DNA of 64,000 nt from Cryobacterium sp. Y29 (GCF_002929825.1 NZ_PJJN01000034.1:190177-254176), one strand, 5' to 3'. Positions 37,156-45,705 are shown, counted from the first letter of the stretch. Translations and numbers: made by a program. The notes: generated by a model from the letters alone, not told the origin.

Positions 37156-38421
37156 TCAGTGCACGTCGTAGCGGGCGAGGGCGTCGGCGTCCGTTGCGTG
37201 CGTCATCGCTCGACGCGCGGTATCGAGCGCCGTCACCGGGTCGCCCTCGGCCACGGCGAGCGCGAGCTGCCGTTCGGCTTCGGCGAGGCGGGTGCGCGCG
37301 GCGGCGTGCACCCGCCCCCGATTGGCAGCCACGAAGTCTCGGGTGAGCGTGATCTGGCTGCGCGCGGTGAGCAGCGCGCCGGCCAGGGCCGTTCGGGCGT
37401 TGTCGAGGCGCAGCTGGCGGTTGCGCGCCTCCGAGCGGATGCTGTCCAGCCCGTTCATCGCTGTCTCAAGGGTCAAGAGATCTGCGGCCGGGTCGCTCAG
37501 CCGAACGGGCTCGCGGAGCGATGCCTGGACCACTGCGGCGTCGGTGATGACGTGATTGAGTGACGCGCTCGTGTCGGATTCCTCGTGATTGTCGCGCAGG
37601 GCGCGGGCTTCGGCGAGTTCCAAGCTGGCAGCATCCAGTGCCTGTTGCAGGTTCGCGAAGCCGCGATGAAGCTGGTCTTCGCCGGTTTCGATCGCATCGA
37701 GCAGTTGGGTTGCCTGAAATAGGGCGTGCTCTGCAGCCTGCAACTGCTCCCCCACCGGTTCGGGCGACGCTGCTTCGAGGCGGGTAACCGCGGCATCGGC
37801 ACTCGCCCGCGCCCCTTCGAGGGCGGTGCCGGCCCGACCGACGTTGCCGCTGATCGGCGCGAGCGCCGCCGCGGAATAGCTCAAGCCCAGTCGGGCCAGG
37901 GTGTTCGCGCCGCCGGCAACCCGATCAGACATTCGATCGAGGCGTCGGCGCAATTCATCAATCTGCTGCGGGGCATTACGTTCAACGCCGCGTTTGGCGG
38001 TGAAATTGCGGGCCTGGTTGCTCAGCCGGGCGGTCGCCTCATCAGCGAATTGAACAATCTGCTGGTTCCAGCGGGTGCGTTCTAGAGCGGTATCCGGCAC
38101 AGCGTCGTCGAGCTTCTGCTGCAGCGCGAAGGCGTCGCTGAGCTGATGCTTGGACGTCGTGAGCGCCGCCGCAAACTCCCGCGTCGCAGATTCACCGAAC
38201 TGGGCGATGGCAAAACTGAGTTCGTCGCTGGCGTCCTGCACGAGGTCGTCGGCGCGCACCAAGCTGCTCGAAGCGCTGCGCTCCAGCTCAGTGGCGGCCG
38301 CGCTCACCTGCCCGAGCCGGGTCCGCGTGCGCCGGCGCGAGGCTGCCACCAGCGCCCAGACTCCGGCTGCCACGAGGCCGACAACGATGACCGAGGGTAC
38401 CCACCAGAGATCGCCATTCAT
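37156..38421 (-). CDS. Membrane-anchored coiled-coil protein, TPM-protein tail without the TPM domain
   Basis: This 421-residue protein has one membrane helix at the N terminus (about residues 8-27) and long helices rich in Ala, Leu and Glu thereafter. Passages such as ASDELSFAIAQFG, QQKLDDAVPDT, FVAANRGRVHAAARTRLAEAERQLALA and ALDTARRAMTHATDADALARYDV match what I know as the C-terminal half of large actinobacterial TPM-domain proteins. Those have an external TPM domain before the helix; here it is absent. A cytoplasmic coiled-coil function that does not need the TPM domain is inferred. The gene is convergent with the SprT-like gene. Confidence 0.78.
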   Translation of the reverse strand: MNGDLWWVPSVIVVGLVAAGVWALVAASRRRTRTRLGQVSAAATELERSASSSLVRADDLVQDASDELSFAIAQFGESATREFAAALTTSKHQLSDAFALQQKLDDAVPDTALERTRWNQQIVQFADEATARLSNQARNFTAKRGVERNAPQQIDELRRRLDRMSDRVAGGANTLARLGLSYSAAALAPISGNVGRAGTALEGARASADAAVTRLEAASPEPVGEQLQAAEHALFQATQLLDAIETGEDQLHRGFANLQQALDAASLELAEARALRDNHEESDTSASLNHVITDAAVVQASLREPVRLSDPAADLLTLETAMNGLDSIRSEARNRQLRLDNARTALAGALLTARSQITLTRDFVAANRGRVHAAARTRLAEAERQLALAVAEGDPVTALDTARRAMTHATDADALARYDVH

Positions 38422-38457
38422 GCGCTGAGTCTAATAAAAAAATACTGACCAAACGCC

Positions 38458-38898
38458 CTACCGGTCGTCGGCAGAAGGCCGCCGCATCTGCTGCCGGATC
38501 ATCTCGAAGTCGTGCCGCGAGATTTCAAGCACGCCGCGCCGCAGTTGGAACCCCCAGTTGGGGTTGCCCTGGGTCAGTTGCAGCACCGACAACAGCGGGC
38601 GGATGCTCGCGGGCCAGGCATCCAGGTCGTAGTCGGCCCGGCGTCGCCAGGGCCGCCACGAGTTACCCGGGTCGCCCACCTGATAGGCGTGGGCATCCGC
38701 TATGCGGCCGATCGCGGTGAACTCCCTGAGCGGATCGCCCTCGATCGCGGTCTTCGGCGAGTAGTAGACGATGCCATCAGCTTCCCCCATTTGCTTGAGG
38801 AGGTCTCCGGCACCGCGGTTGGCGCGGGCGATGCCCAAATCGACCCCGCGCAGCACGTGCTCGCGGTGTACAACGCCGAGCCAGAACCGAATTGCCAC
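38458..38898 (-). CDS. EVE-domain protein (UPF0310)
   Basis: This 146-residue protein is a single EVE domain (PUA-like fold): WLGVVHREHVLRGV at the start, IVYYSPKT, FTAIGRIADAHAYQV and a C-terminal LRRGVLEISRHDFEMIR. EVE domains bind modified DNA or RNA bases; in prokaryotes they are often linked to restriction, but isolated members such as this one are common and uncharacterised. The start is GTG at 38898. It is separate from its neighbours: the next gene upstream is divergent. Confidence 0.88.
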   Translation of the reverse strand: MAIRFWLGVVHREHVLRGVDLGIARANRGAGDLLKQMGEADGIVYYSPKTAIEGDPLREFTAIGRIADAHAYQVGDPGNSWRPWRRRADYDLDAWPASIRPLLSVLQLTQGNPNWGFQLRRGVLEISRHDFEMIRQQMRRPSADDR

Positions 38899-38956
38899 CT
38901 TTCATTTGTACTGCATTTAGTTGTGCCGCACGCCACGCGCAGACCAAACTGGGTCA

Positions 38957-39553
38957 ATGCGCGTACTGCTCAAAGAGATCCTCGACTGCCCACCGGATGC
39001 CGCCTGGCACGCCATCCACAGCCCGGCCGTCTTCCGTGAGGTGAGTAGCCCGTTCATGGCGGTGGAGTCGCTCGAAGCCGACGGTTTTCCCACCCGCTGG
39101 GAGCCGGGCGAACACCCCGCCGAATTCTCCATGCTCGGTCTGGTGCCGATGGGCACCCAGGTCATTCGGCTGGCCAATTCGACGCACCGTGCCGATGGGG
39201 TGCGAATTCTGCGCGATACCGGTCGTGGTGTGTCGGGCGCACTGAGTGCGGTCACGCTCTGGGACCACCGCATGGCGATCGCCCCTGACCCGGCCGGCAC
39301 CGGCAAAACGCTGTACCGCGACCAGCTCATTTTTCGCGGACGCCCGGCGACGATCGCGCTCTGGCCGACCTTCTGGGCGTTCTGGCAATGGCGGATGCTG
39401 CGCCTGAAGCATCTCGCGCCCCACTGGCAGTACGACATCGGCATCGACGACCCGGACTTCGTGCCTTCGGAGCAACGGGTGACCCCCACCGAGAAGGCCG
39501 AGAACACCGAGAAGGCCCAGGACACCGAGAAGGCTGGGAACGCCGAGTCGTAG
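38957..39553 (+). CDS. SRPBCC/START-like protein with charged tail repeats
   Basis: The 198-residue protein has a helix-grip style opening (LLKEILDCPPDAAWHAIHSPAVFREVSSPF) that suggests a START/SRPBCC ligand-binding fold, a predicted hydrophobic stretch (ALWPTFWAFWQWRML) and a charged tail of three EKAxNT-type repeats. The ATG at 38957 is the first Met in the conserved frame. It is divergent from the EVE gene with a 58-base gap. The family is not named with confidence; ligand is unknown. Confidence 0.7.
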   Translation: MRVLLKEILDCPPDAAWHAIHSPAVFREVSSPFMAVESLEADGFPTRWEPGEHPAEFSMLGLVPMGTQVIRLANSTHRADGVRILRDTGRGVSGALSAVTLWDHRMAIAPDPAGTGKTLYRDQLIFRGRPATIALWPTFWAFWQWRMLRLKHLAPHWQYDIGIDDPDFVPSEQRVTPTEKAENTEKAQDTEKAGNAES

Positions 39554-39599
39554 CAGATCGCTTCGTGTGAATCATGCCCTCGGCGGTAGCGTAGCCACT

Positions 39600-40238
39600 A
39601 TGAGCTCTACCCTCACTGCCTTACAGATCGCCGACTGGCGTCGCCTTGTGACCGGACTGTACGCGGGGGTGCGTCAGCTGAGCGCGACCAGCCCGGCGAG
39701 CGGGCATGAACTGTGGCGTTCCGGGCGAGATGAACTGTTCGCCGGGCATCCGTCGTCACCGTTGCTGCGCGAGGACCGCGCGGCATTCACCGGACTGCCG
39801 ATTGCCGCCTATGATCCCGACTGGCGCTTCGAGGTAGAGGTGCACGGGGCCGAACAGTCGTATCGCATGAACGTGGAAACGGGAACTGACGGCACTGTGC
39901 CATTCGACCTGGTCGGCACCGTGCGGCTGCCCTACCTCGGTTCGCTCGACGTGTGGCGGCTGGCGAGTTACGGCGGCGGCTTGTTCCTGCCGCTCAAAGA
40001 CGCCCTCGCTGGCAAGAGCGACGGGACCTATGGCGGTGGACGCTACCTTCTCGACACCATCAAGGGCGCCGACCTCGGCCCGGGCACGGGCGACGACAGC
40101 CTCATCCTCGACTTCAACTTCGCCTATAATCCTTCCTGCGCGTACGACCCGATGTGGGCCTGCCCACTGCCGCAGGGCGGCAACATTATCGACGTCGAGG
40201 TGCCGGTCGGCGAGCTCTACCGCGGCGACCATTTCTAG
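39600..40238 (+). CDS. DUF1684 family protein
   Basis: This 212-residue protein shows the DUF1684 signature GTYGGGRYLLDTIKG, then LILDFNFAYNPSCAYDP and WACPLPQGGNIIDVEVPVGE near the C terminus. It lacks a signal peptide, so it is cytoplasmic. The biochemical function of DUF1684 is unknown; it is widespread in soil actinobacteria and bacteroidetes. The ATG at 39600 begins the conserved helix. It lies 46 bases after the SRPBCC-like gene, possibly in one transcript. Confidence 0.88.
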   Translation: MSSTLTALQIADWRRLVTGLYAGVRQLSATSPASGHELWRSGRDELFAGHPSSPLLREDRAAFTGLPIAAYDPDWRFEVEVHGAEQSYRMNVETGTDGTVPFDLVGTVRLPYLGSLDVWRLASYGGGLFLPLKDALAGKSDGTYGGGRYLLDTIKGADLGPGTGDDSLILDFNFAYNPSCAYDPMWACPLPQGGNIIDVEVPVGELYRGDHF

Positions 40239-40492
40239 GGCTCTGCCGCCGATTTGACAGCATCCGCTAGAGTAGGAGTACTTGCGAACGCGTAGTTGCG
40301 CTTGCTGCGTCGTAGAACGCCCTCTTCTCTATCCGGCGGCCCACCAGGGCTGGCCTGATTTTTCGAATGAAACATTCTTACGGCGAACGGATGTGCCCTT
40401 CGGCACCTTCGCCATGTGAATCCTCCTGGTTTGCTTACCGCTGCGCGGTAAAGCGAGCGGGCGAGGAGACTGATGCCCTGAAAGGCACCATT
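40239..40492 (+). promoter_or_regulatory. Long 5' leader of the DEAD-box helicase gene
   Basis: A gap of 254 bases precedes the helicase start. It includes a weak GC hairpin followed by five T (near 40337-40365) and AT-rich blocks (40350-40385). Long structured leaders are known for cold-induced RNA helicase genes, where they control expression by temperature; that is an analogy, not shown here. A frame that runs into the helicase from 40367 has no family similarity in its first 42 residues. Confidence 0.5.
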
Positions 40493-42094
40493 TTGTCTAC
40501 AACCTTTGGCACGCTCGGCGTGCCTGCTCCCCTGGTCAAGGTTCTCTCTTCCCAGGGAATCGACACGGCCTTCCCGATTCAGGTCGATACTCTTCCGGAC
40601 ACCTTGAACGGCCGCGACGTGCTCGGCCGTGGCAAGACCGGCTCGGGCAAGACCCTGGCCTTCTCCATCCCGATGGTCTCGCGCCTCGGCGGCAACCTCG
40701 CCGGCGGCAAGCGTCGCCCGGGCCGTCCGCTCGGCCTGATCCTCGCGCCGACCCGCGAGCTCGCCACCCAGATCACCAACGCGATCACCCCCCTTGCTGA
40801 GGCCTACGGCCTCAACACCACCACCATCTTTGGTGGCGTCTCGCAGGGCCGTCAGGTTGCCGCTCTCAAGGCCGGCGTCGATATCGTCGTGGCCTGCCCC
40901 GGCCGGCTCGAAGACCTCATGAAGCAGGGCTTTGTCAACCTCGACACCGTCGAGATCACCGTGCTCGACGAGGCCGACCACATGGCCGATCTCGGCTTTC
41001 TGCCCGTCGTCACCCGCATTCTCGACAAGACACCCGGCACCGGCCAGCGCATGCTGTTCTCCGCCACCCTTGACAACGGCGTAGACAAGATCGTCAAGCG
41101 TTTCCTGCACGACCCGGTGATGCACTCGGTCGACGAGGCCAACAGCTTTGTCTCGGCCATGACCCACCACGTCTTCGAGGTGTCCGGCGTCGACGCCAAG
41201 AAAGAGCTCGTGCAGAAGCTGGCGAGCGGCTCGGGCCGTCGCATCCTCTTCATGCGCACCAAGCACCAGGCCAAGAAGCTCGCCAAGAGCCTCACCGACG
41301 CGGGCATTCCCTCCGTCGACCTGCACGGAAACCTCTCGCAGGTGGCCCGTGACCGCAACCTGGCCGCGTTCAGCGCCGGCACGGTCAAGGTTCTCGTCGC
41401 AACGGATGTCGCCGCTCGCGGCGTGCACGTCGACGACATCGAACTGGTCATCCACGTTGACCCGCCGGCCGAGCACAAGGCCTACCTGCACCGTTCGGGC
41501 CGTACCGCCCGCGCCGGCAGCGCCGGTGACGTCGTTACCGTGGTGCTGCCCGAGCAGAAGCGCGACACCGACGCTCTGCTGCGCAAGGCCGCCATCAAGG
41601 TGACCCCGCAGCGCGTGGATTCTGCATCTCCCGCCGTTGACGCCCTCGTCGGCGACGTCGCCGCCTACGTCAAGCCGGCTCCCCGCGTCGAGGCACCGCA
41701 GCAGCAGCGCCAGTCCCAGGGCGGTCGCTCGCAGGGTGGCCGTTCGCAGGGCGGCCGTGCCCAGGGCGAGCGCAGTGCTCGCCCCAGCCGTGACGGTGAC
41801 TCCAGCCGTGGCGGCCGCGATGCCGGTGCCAGCCGCTCCGGGGCAAATCGCGACGGTGCCCGCACCGAGCGCACCGACGGCGGCCGTGGCCGTGGCGGCG
41901 ACGCGGCCTCGGCCGGCGGCGCTCGTCGCGAGCGATCTGGTCGTCCGGCTGGCGCCGCCAACGCACCTCGTTCCGGTTCGGCCGCTGGCCGTTCCGGCGG
42001 AGCGCGCGTCGGCAGCCTCCAGGTCGGCGGACTCGTTCGCGGACCGGGCTCGGGTGGCGCCGGTCGTTCGGCTCCGCGTCGCTCGCAGGGCTAG
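40493..42094 (+). CDS. DEAD-box ATP-dependent RNA helicase with Gly/Arg-rich tail
   Basis: The 533-residue protein has helicase motifs Q (FPIQVDTLP), I (GRGKTGSGKT), Ia (APTRELA), II (DEAD, in VLDEADHM), III (SAT), IV-VI (RTKHQAKKLA, ATDVAARGVHVDDI, HRSGRTARAG). The last 150 residues are Gly/Arg/Ser/Gln low complexity with repeated QGGRS-type elements, a disordered RNA-binding tail. It should unwind RNA duplexes in ribosome assembly or mRNA decay. The TTG at 40493 is chosen because AAAGG stands seven bases before it and because the family starts with similar residues. Confidence 0.95.
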   Translation: MSTTFGTLGVPAPLVKVLSSQGIDTAFPIQVDTLPDTLNGRDVLGRGKTGSGKTLAFSIPMVSRLGGNLAGGKRRPGRPLGLILAPTRELATQITNAITPLAEAYGLNTTTIFGGVSQGRQVAALKAGVDIVVACPGRLEDLMKQGFVNLDTVEITVLDEADHMADLGFLPVVTRILDKTPGTGQRMLFSATLDNGVDKIVKRFLHDPVMHSVDEANSFVSAMTHHVFEVSGVDAKKELVQKLASGSGRRILFMRTKHQAKKLAKSLTDAGIPSVDLHGNLSQVARDRNLAAFSAGTVKVLVATDVAARGVHVDDIELVIHVDPPAEHKAYLHRSGRTARAGSAGDVVTVVLPEQKRDTDALLRKAAIKVTPQRVDSASPAVDALVGDVAAYVKPAPRVEAPQQQRQSQGGRSQGGRSQGGRAQGERSARPSRDGDSSRGGRDAGASRSGANRDGARTERTDGGRGRGGDAASAGGARRERSGRPAGAANAPRSGSAAGRSGGARVGSLQVGGLVRGPGSGGAGRSAPRRSQG

Positions 42095-42138
42095 TCTTCA
42101 CGGGCTCATCCCGCAGCATCCGCTTGAAACAACAGTGA

Positions 42139-42173
42139 AAACGGGTCGGTCTCTTTTCGAGATCGGCCCGTTT
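42139..42173 (+). terminator. Intrinsic terminator of the helicase gene
   Basis: A 15-base-pair stem (aaacgggtcggtctc / gagatcggcccgttt) with two G-U pairs and a five-base loop (ttttc) lies 45 bases after the helicase stop. Its 3' arm ends in ttt. This is the clearest hairpin terminator in this part of the window. Confidence 0.85.
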
Positions 42174-42223
42174 GCGGTATCCGAGCGTCACGACGCACTC
42201 CCAAACACGGTTAGTGTCGAACC

Positions 42224-42715
42224 ATGAACACCACAGTTGTCGTTCGACCCGTCAGTGCAACAGATGCCGAAAGCCTGGGCCGCGTTCACGCCGCCTGCTG
42301 GCATGAAACCTACGATCATCTGCTCAGCCAGGCGGCCCTGTCGCAGCTGCGGCCGCAGCGTCTGGCCGCTCTCTGGGGCCGCTTCACGGCCCAGGGCGCG
42401 CAGTACCGCCAGCATGTCGTGCTCGTCGATGGCGAAATTGTGGGCTTCGCCGGCAGCGGACCGACGCGCGACGGTGACCATCCCACCCCGAACGAGTTGT
42501 TCTTCATGTACTTGCTCGAGGCCAATCACGGTTTAGGCGTTGGCCAGCAGCTCTTCGATTCTGTCGTCGACCCGGGCCCGTCGTCGCTGTGGGTAGCCGC
42601 AGACAACCCCCGGGCCCATGCTTTCTACGCCCGAAATGGCTACCTCGCGGATGGTCTCGAGCGCAACGAAGAGGTGCTCGGCGAGAGACTGCACGAGGTG
42701 CGCCTGGTTCGATAG
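42224..42715 (+). CDS. GNAT family N-acetyltransferase
   Basis: The 163-residue protein is a single GNAT domain: N-terminal VRPVSATDAESLGRVHAACW, central VLVDGEIVGFAGSG, the acetyl-CoA binding loop region LLEANHGLGVGQQLFDSVV and the C-terminal ARAHAFYARNGYLADGLE-like strand (here NPRAHAFYARNGYLAD). It probably acetylates a small molecule or a peptide amine; substrate unknown. The ATG lies in good context. It is followed by an unusual C-rich/G-rich hairpin. Confidence 0.9.
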   Translation: MNTTVVVRPVSATDAESLGRVHAACWHETYDHLLSQAALSQLRPQRLAALWGRFTAQGAQYRQHVVLVDGEIVGFAGSGPTRDGDHPTPNELFFMYLLEANHGLGVGQQLFDSVVDPGPSSLWVAADNPRAHAFYARNGYLADGLERNEEVLGERLHEVRLVR

Positions 42716-42770
42716 GGGCCCGCTCACACGTGCGAACTTCGCCCGACAGCGCTCGATTACGGCTCAAAAA

Positions 42771-42791
42771 CCCCCCATGGGATTTGGGGGG
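42771..42791 (+). terminator. Short C/G-tract hairpin after the GNAT gene
   Basis: Six C pair with six G around a nine-base loop (cccccc-atgggattt-gggggg), preceded by five A. It could end the GNAT transcript or lie in the leader of the nucleoside hydrolase gene 27 bases on. No T-run follows, so the call is weak. Confidence 0.45.
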
Positions 42792-42817
42792 CATATTCAA
42801 AGTAATAGGGTGAGCGG

Positions 42818-43813
42818 ATGACTAATTCCGCGGCCCTCAAGGCGATCCCCGTCATCCTCGACGTTGACACCGGGGTCGACGACGCTCTGGCTATTCTGTT
42901 CGCGCTCGCTCACCCGGGCATCAACGTGCTCGGCATTAGTTGCGTGGCCGGCAATGCCTCGCTCGAGCGCGTTGTCGAGAACACCCTGCGTATTCTCGAT
43001 GTCGCAGGTGCCCCGTATATTCCTGTCGCTGCCGGCGCCCGGCGCCCTCTGCTCGAGCCAGCCCGATCGGCCGCGCACGTGCACGGCGAAGGTGGCCTCG
43101 GCACCCTGCAGCTTCCGCCGACCGACCGACGCGCAGAGCCGATCAGTTCGGTCGAGCTCATGCGCAAGCTGATTGTGGCCAGCCCGCACCCGGTCACCCT
43201 GGTTGGACTGGCCCCGCAAACCAACCTGGCGCTGTTGCTGCGCCAGTACCCCGATGTGGTCAGCAACATCGAGCGCATCGTCTTCATGGGCGGATCTACC
43301 ACGGTTGGCAACGCCACCGCCGTCGCTGAATTCAACGTTTGGCACGACCCGGAAGCCGCGGCCATCGTGCTTGATTCCGGCGTGCCCACCTTTATGTACG
43401 GACTCGACGTGTTCAACCAGGTTGCGATTCCGGAGCACGTCACCACGGCACTCATGCACAGCGACTCCGACCTCGCCCGCGTTGTCGGTCAGCTCCTCGG
43501 CAACCGGATCGCGCCCGGTGCGGGCCGCAACGCCGACTACTCTGGGCTGATCGGCGATGCCGGCGCCCTCTGCGCCCTGGTCGACCCGGGCGCATTGGAG
43601 ACGGCGATGCTGCCCCTACGGGTGCAGCTGTCCGGCTACGGCCGCGGCCAGACGCTCGTCGATAAGCGTACGCATCCGGGCGAGGACATCGTGCACGGCC
43701 TGGTTGGCGAGTGGGAGGCCGCTGAAGTTGCCCTCGACGTCGACGTTGACCGCTACGTACAGCTGTTCCTCAACACGCTTGGCCTCGGTTCGGCGCTCCC
43801 GCCGTCCAAATAG
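42818..43813 (+). CDS. Inosine-uridine preferring nucleoside hydrolase family protein
   Basis: This 331-residue protein belongs to the ribonucleoside hydrolase (IUNH) family, which cleaves nucleosides into ribose and base. The calcium-binding motif DVDTGVDDALA is at the N terminus; VGLAPQTNLAL, MGGSTTVGNATAVAEFNVWHDPEAA and FNQVAIPEHV follow. The second-half motif usually written HDP is present as GDAGALCALVDP, so the catalytic His of classic members is replaced by Gly. It may have reduced or altered activity. The ATG at 42818 is close to the family start. Confidence 0.88.
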   Translation: MTNSAALKAIPVILDVDTGVDDALAILFALAHPGINVLGISCVAGNASLERVVENTLRILDVAGAPYIPVAAGARRPLLEPARSAAHVHGEGGLGTLQLPPTDRRAEPISSVELMRKLIVASPHPVTLVGLAPQTNLALLLRQYPDVVSNIERIVFMGGSTTVGNATAVAEFNVWHDPEAAAIVLDSGVPTFMYGLDVFNQVAIPEHVTTALMHSDSDLARVVGQLLGNRIAPGAGRNADYSGLIGDAGALCALVDPGALETAMLPLRVQLSGYGRGQTLVDKRTHPGEDIVHGLVGEWEAAEVALDVDVDRYVQLFLNTLGLGSALPPSK

Positions 43814-43840
43814 CGGCCGGGCCGTGACACGCTGAGCGCG

Positions 43841-44425
43841 TCAGTACAGCTGGCCGACCGAGGCGAGGGCTGCGCGCAGCAGGGTGCCGCGGCCACCTTC
43901 CATTTCGGCTGATACGCCCGGGGATGCGGCCTCGGCCGGCGTCATCCAGGTGATCTCGAGCGCGTCCTGCCGGGGGTCGCAGGTACCGCTGACGGGAACG
44001 ACGTAGGCCAGCGAGACGGCGTGCTGGCGGTCATCCGTGTAGGCGGTGATGCCGGGCATGGGAAAGTATTCGGCGACGGTGAACGGCACGGGGCTGGTCG
44101 GCAGCTGCGGAAAAGCCATCGGACCGAGGTCTTTTTCGAGGTGACGAAACAGTGCGTCCCTAAGGGTTTCGCCGTACAGCACGCGGCCGGAGACCAGGGT
44201 CCGGGTCATTTCGCCGGTCGGTCGGGCGCGCAACAGCACGCCCACCTCCACGACCTGGCCGAGGCCATCCACCCGAACGGGCACGGCCTCGATGTAGAGA
44301 ATCGGCAGCCGCCGGCGAATCTCGGCGAGCTCGACGTCTTTCAGCCAACCCGGATTCGTGTTCGGGGCGCCCGCGGGGGGCTTCGGCGTCCAGTCCGGGT
44401 CTGGGTCAGGGGTTCGCACGCTCAT
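43841..44425 (-). CDS. DUF4916/NUDIX-like protein with degenerate Nudix box
   Basis: The 194-residue protein matches the actinobacterial DUF4916 group: WLKDVELAEIRRRLPILYIEAVPVR, LVSGRVLYGETLRDALFRHLEKDLGP, FTVAEYFP and DRQHAVSLAYVVPVSG. The Nudix box should read GX5EX7REUXEEXGU; here the second half reads R-H-L-E-K-D-L-G, so two of the three metal-binding Glu are lost. Phosphohydrolase activity is therefore doubtful. The ATG at 44425 (MSVRTPDPDP) is preferred over an upstream frame of shadow sequence. It is convergent with the nucleoside hydrolase gene. Confidence 0.85.
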   Translation of the reverse strand: MSVRTPDPDPDWTPKPPAGAPNTNPGWLKDVELAEIRRRLPILYIEAVPVRVDGLGQVVEVGVLLRARPTGEMTRTLVSGRVLYGETLRDALFRHLEKDLGPMAFPQLPTSPVPFTVAEYFPMPGITAYTDDRQHAVSLAYVVPVSGTCDPRQDALEITWMTPAEAASPGVSAEMEGGRGTLLRAALASVGQLY

Positions 44426-44552
44426 AGTGCCATTCTGTCTTACGTGGCCACCGCGCGCGCACGCACGGCGCTGCTCGGTGTGAGAAGCGCGCCAAGCAAT
44501 GAAAGTATGGGGTGCGCGGCGCCCACGCGTCGCGCGTACCGGGGAGGACCCC

Positions 44553-45215
44553 ATGACCACTAGCACCCCTATCGACACTGCTGCCGTACTCTGGTCGACG
44601 AGCGGCGCCGATCAGACTGATCGACCGCTGCTGATCATCATGCACGGCTATGGTTCGAACGAGGGCGACCTGTTTTCGCTCGCTCCACATTTGCCGCTCG
44701 AACCGGTGATCGCGGCGCTGCGCGCGCCCCTGCCGGTCGGCGCGGGATGGGCATGGTTTCCCATCAGTGACCCGGGCAATCCTGACACCGCGACGGTGGA
44801 CGCGGCCGTCGCCGCGGTGCTTGACTGGCTCGATGCCCTGCCGCAGCAGCATCCGTCTATCGGTCTGCTCGGATTCTCGCAGGGCGGCGCCATGGCGCTC
44901 GAGCTGCTGCGCGCCTCGCCGAATCGGTTCAACTTCGCGGTGACTCTCTCCGGGTTCGTCGCGACCGCCTCACAACCCGGTGACACCGTACTGGCGGATC
45001 AGCCGGTTCCGGTGTTCTGGGGGCGCGGAACCGCCGACGGTATCATTCCGGCCAGCGCGGTAGAGCGCACCCAGGCCTGGTTGCCCGGCCACAGCACGCT
45101 CACCAAGCGCATCTATGAGGGACTTCCCCACTCGATCTCTCAGGCCGAACTCGACGACGTCGTCGACTTTCTGAGCGCCCAGTACGGTGACAGTGCGATT
45201 GAACCGATCGCCTAG
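44553..45215 (+). CDS. Alpha/beta hydrolase, phospholipase/carboxylesterase family
   Basis: The 220-residue esterase has the alpha/beta-hydrolase catalytic triad: Ser in GFSQGG (near residue 110), Asp in GTADGIIP (near 168) and His in EGLPHSIS (near 195). The oxyanion region IMHGYGSNEGDL is at the N terminus. The family acts on short-chain esters or deacylates proteins. There is no signal peptide. The ATG at 44553 follows GGGGAGG with good spacing. It is divergent from the DUF4916 gene. Confidence 0.92.
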   Translation: MTTSTPIDTAAVLWSTSGADQTDRPLLIIMHGYGSNEGDLFSLAPHLPLEPVIAALRAPLPVGAGWAWFPISDPGNPDTATVDAAVAAVLDWLDALPQQHPSIGLLGFSQGGAMALELLRASPNRFNFAVTLSGFVATASQPGDTVLADQPVPVFWGRGTADGIIPASAVERTQAWLPGHSTLTKRIYEGLPHSISQAELDDVVDFLSAQYGDSAIEPIA

Positions 45216-45267
45216 GAGTGCTCAGGACCGGGCGCGGTCAGCGTGATCGAACCACGGGACGAAATTG

Positions 45268-45705
45268 CTAGCGGTCGCGCTTGGCCTGCTCCTGGGCGGC
45301 CTGGCGCTCAACGTGCGCCTTCTTGGCCGCGCGCTGGGCGTCGCGGTCTTTCACTGCGATCTGGTCGGCGCGCACGCCGGCCTGGGTAGAACGTTCCAGC
45401 ACGAGCCAGGCCGGCGGCTGCTGGAGCAGGGCGGCGATCTCGGCGGTGCTCAGCGGGTCGGTGATCTCGCTGCGGGCCAGGCCGGAGATGGAGACGCCAA
45501 GCTTGGCGGCGACAACCTGGCGCGGGTGCGGACCGTTGGCGCGCAACTCGACCAACCATTCGGGCGGGTTCGCCATGAGCTCGGCCAACTCGGTGCGGCT
45601 GACAAATTCGGTCTGGAACCCAGCCGGTGCCGCGTCGAGCAGAATCCCGAGTTTCTGGGCCGCCGTGGCGGGCTTCATGGTCTGGGGCTTCTTTTCGGAA
45701 CTCAT
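45268..45705 (-). CDS. DUF5997 family protein
   Basis: This 145-residue protein matches DUF5997: KPATAAQKLGILLDAAPAGFQ, FVSRTELAELMANPPEWLVELRANGPHPRQVVAAKLGVSISGLAR and a second PPAWLVLER. The tail is rich in Lys, Arg and Ala. The two similar PPxWL motifs suggest an internal duplication and perhaps a DNA-binding or adaptor fold. It is divergent from a LysR ligand-domain gene, and these two are often neighbours in this family (from memory). Function is unknown. Confidence 0.85.
   Translation of the reverse strand: MSSEKKPQTMKPATAAQKLGILLDAAPAGFQTEFVSRTELAELMANPPEWLVELRANGPHPRQVVAAKLGVSISGLARSEITDPLSTAEIAALLQQPPAWLVLERSTQAGVRADQIAVKDRDAQRAAKKAHVERQAAQEQAKRDR

Noticed and set aside
40367-40492. 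ATG at 40367 as the start of the helicase
   Set aside because: The first 42 residues do not resemble the family, while TTG 40493 has AAAGG at good spacing and family-like text follows.
44426-44578. Upstream extension of the DUF4916 protein
   Set aside because: The extra residues overlap the divergent promoter and esterase start and look like shadow sequence. ATG 44425 begins the conserved region.
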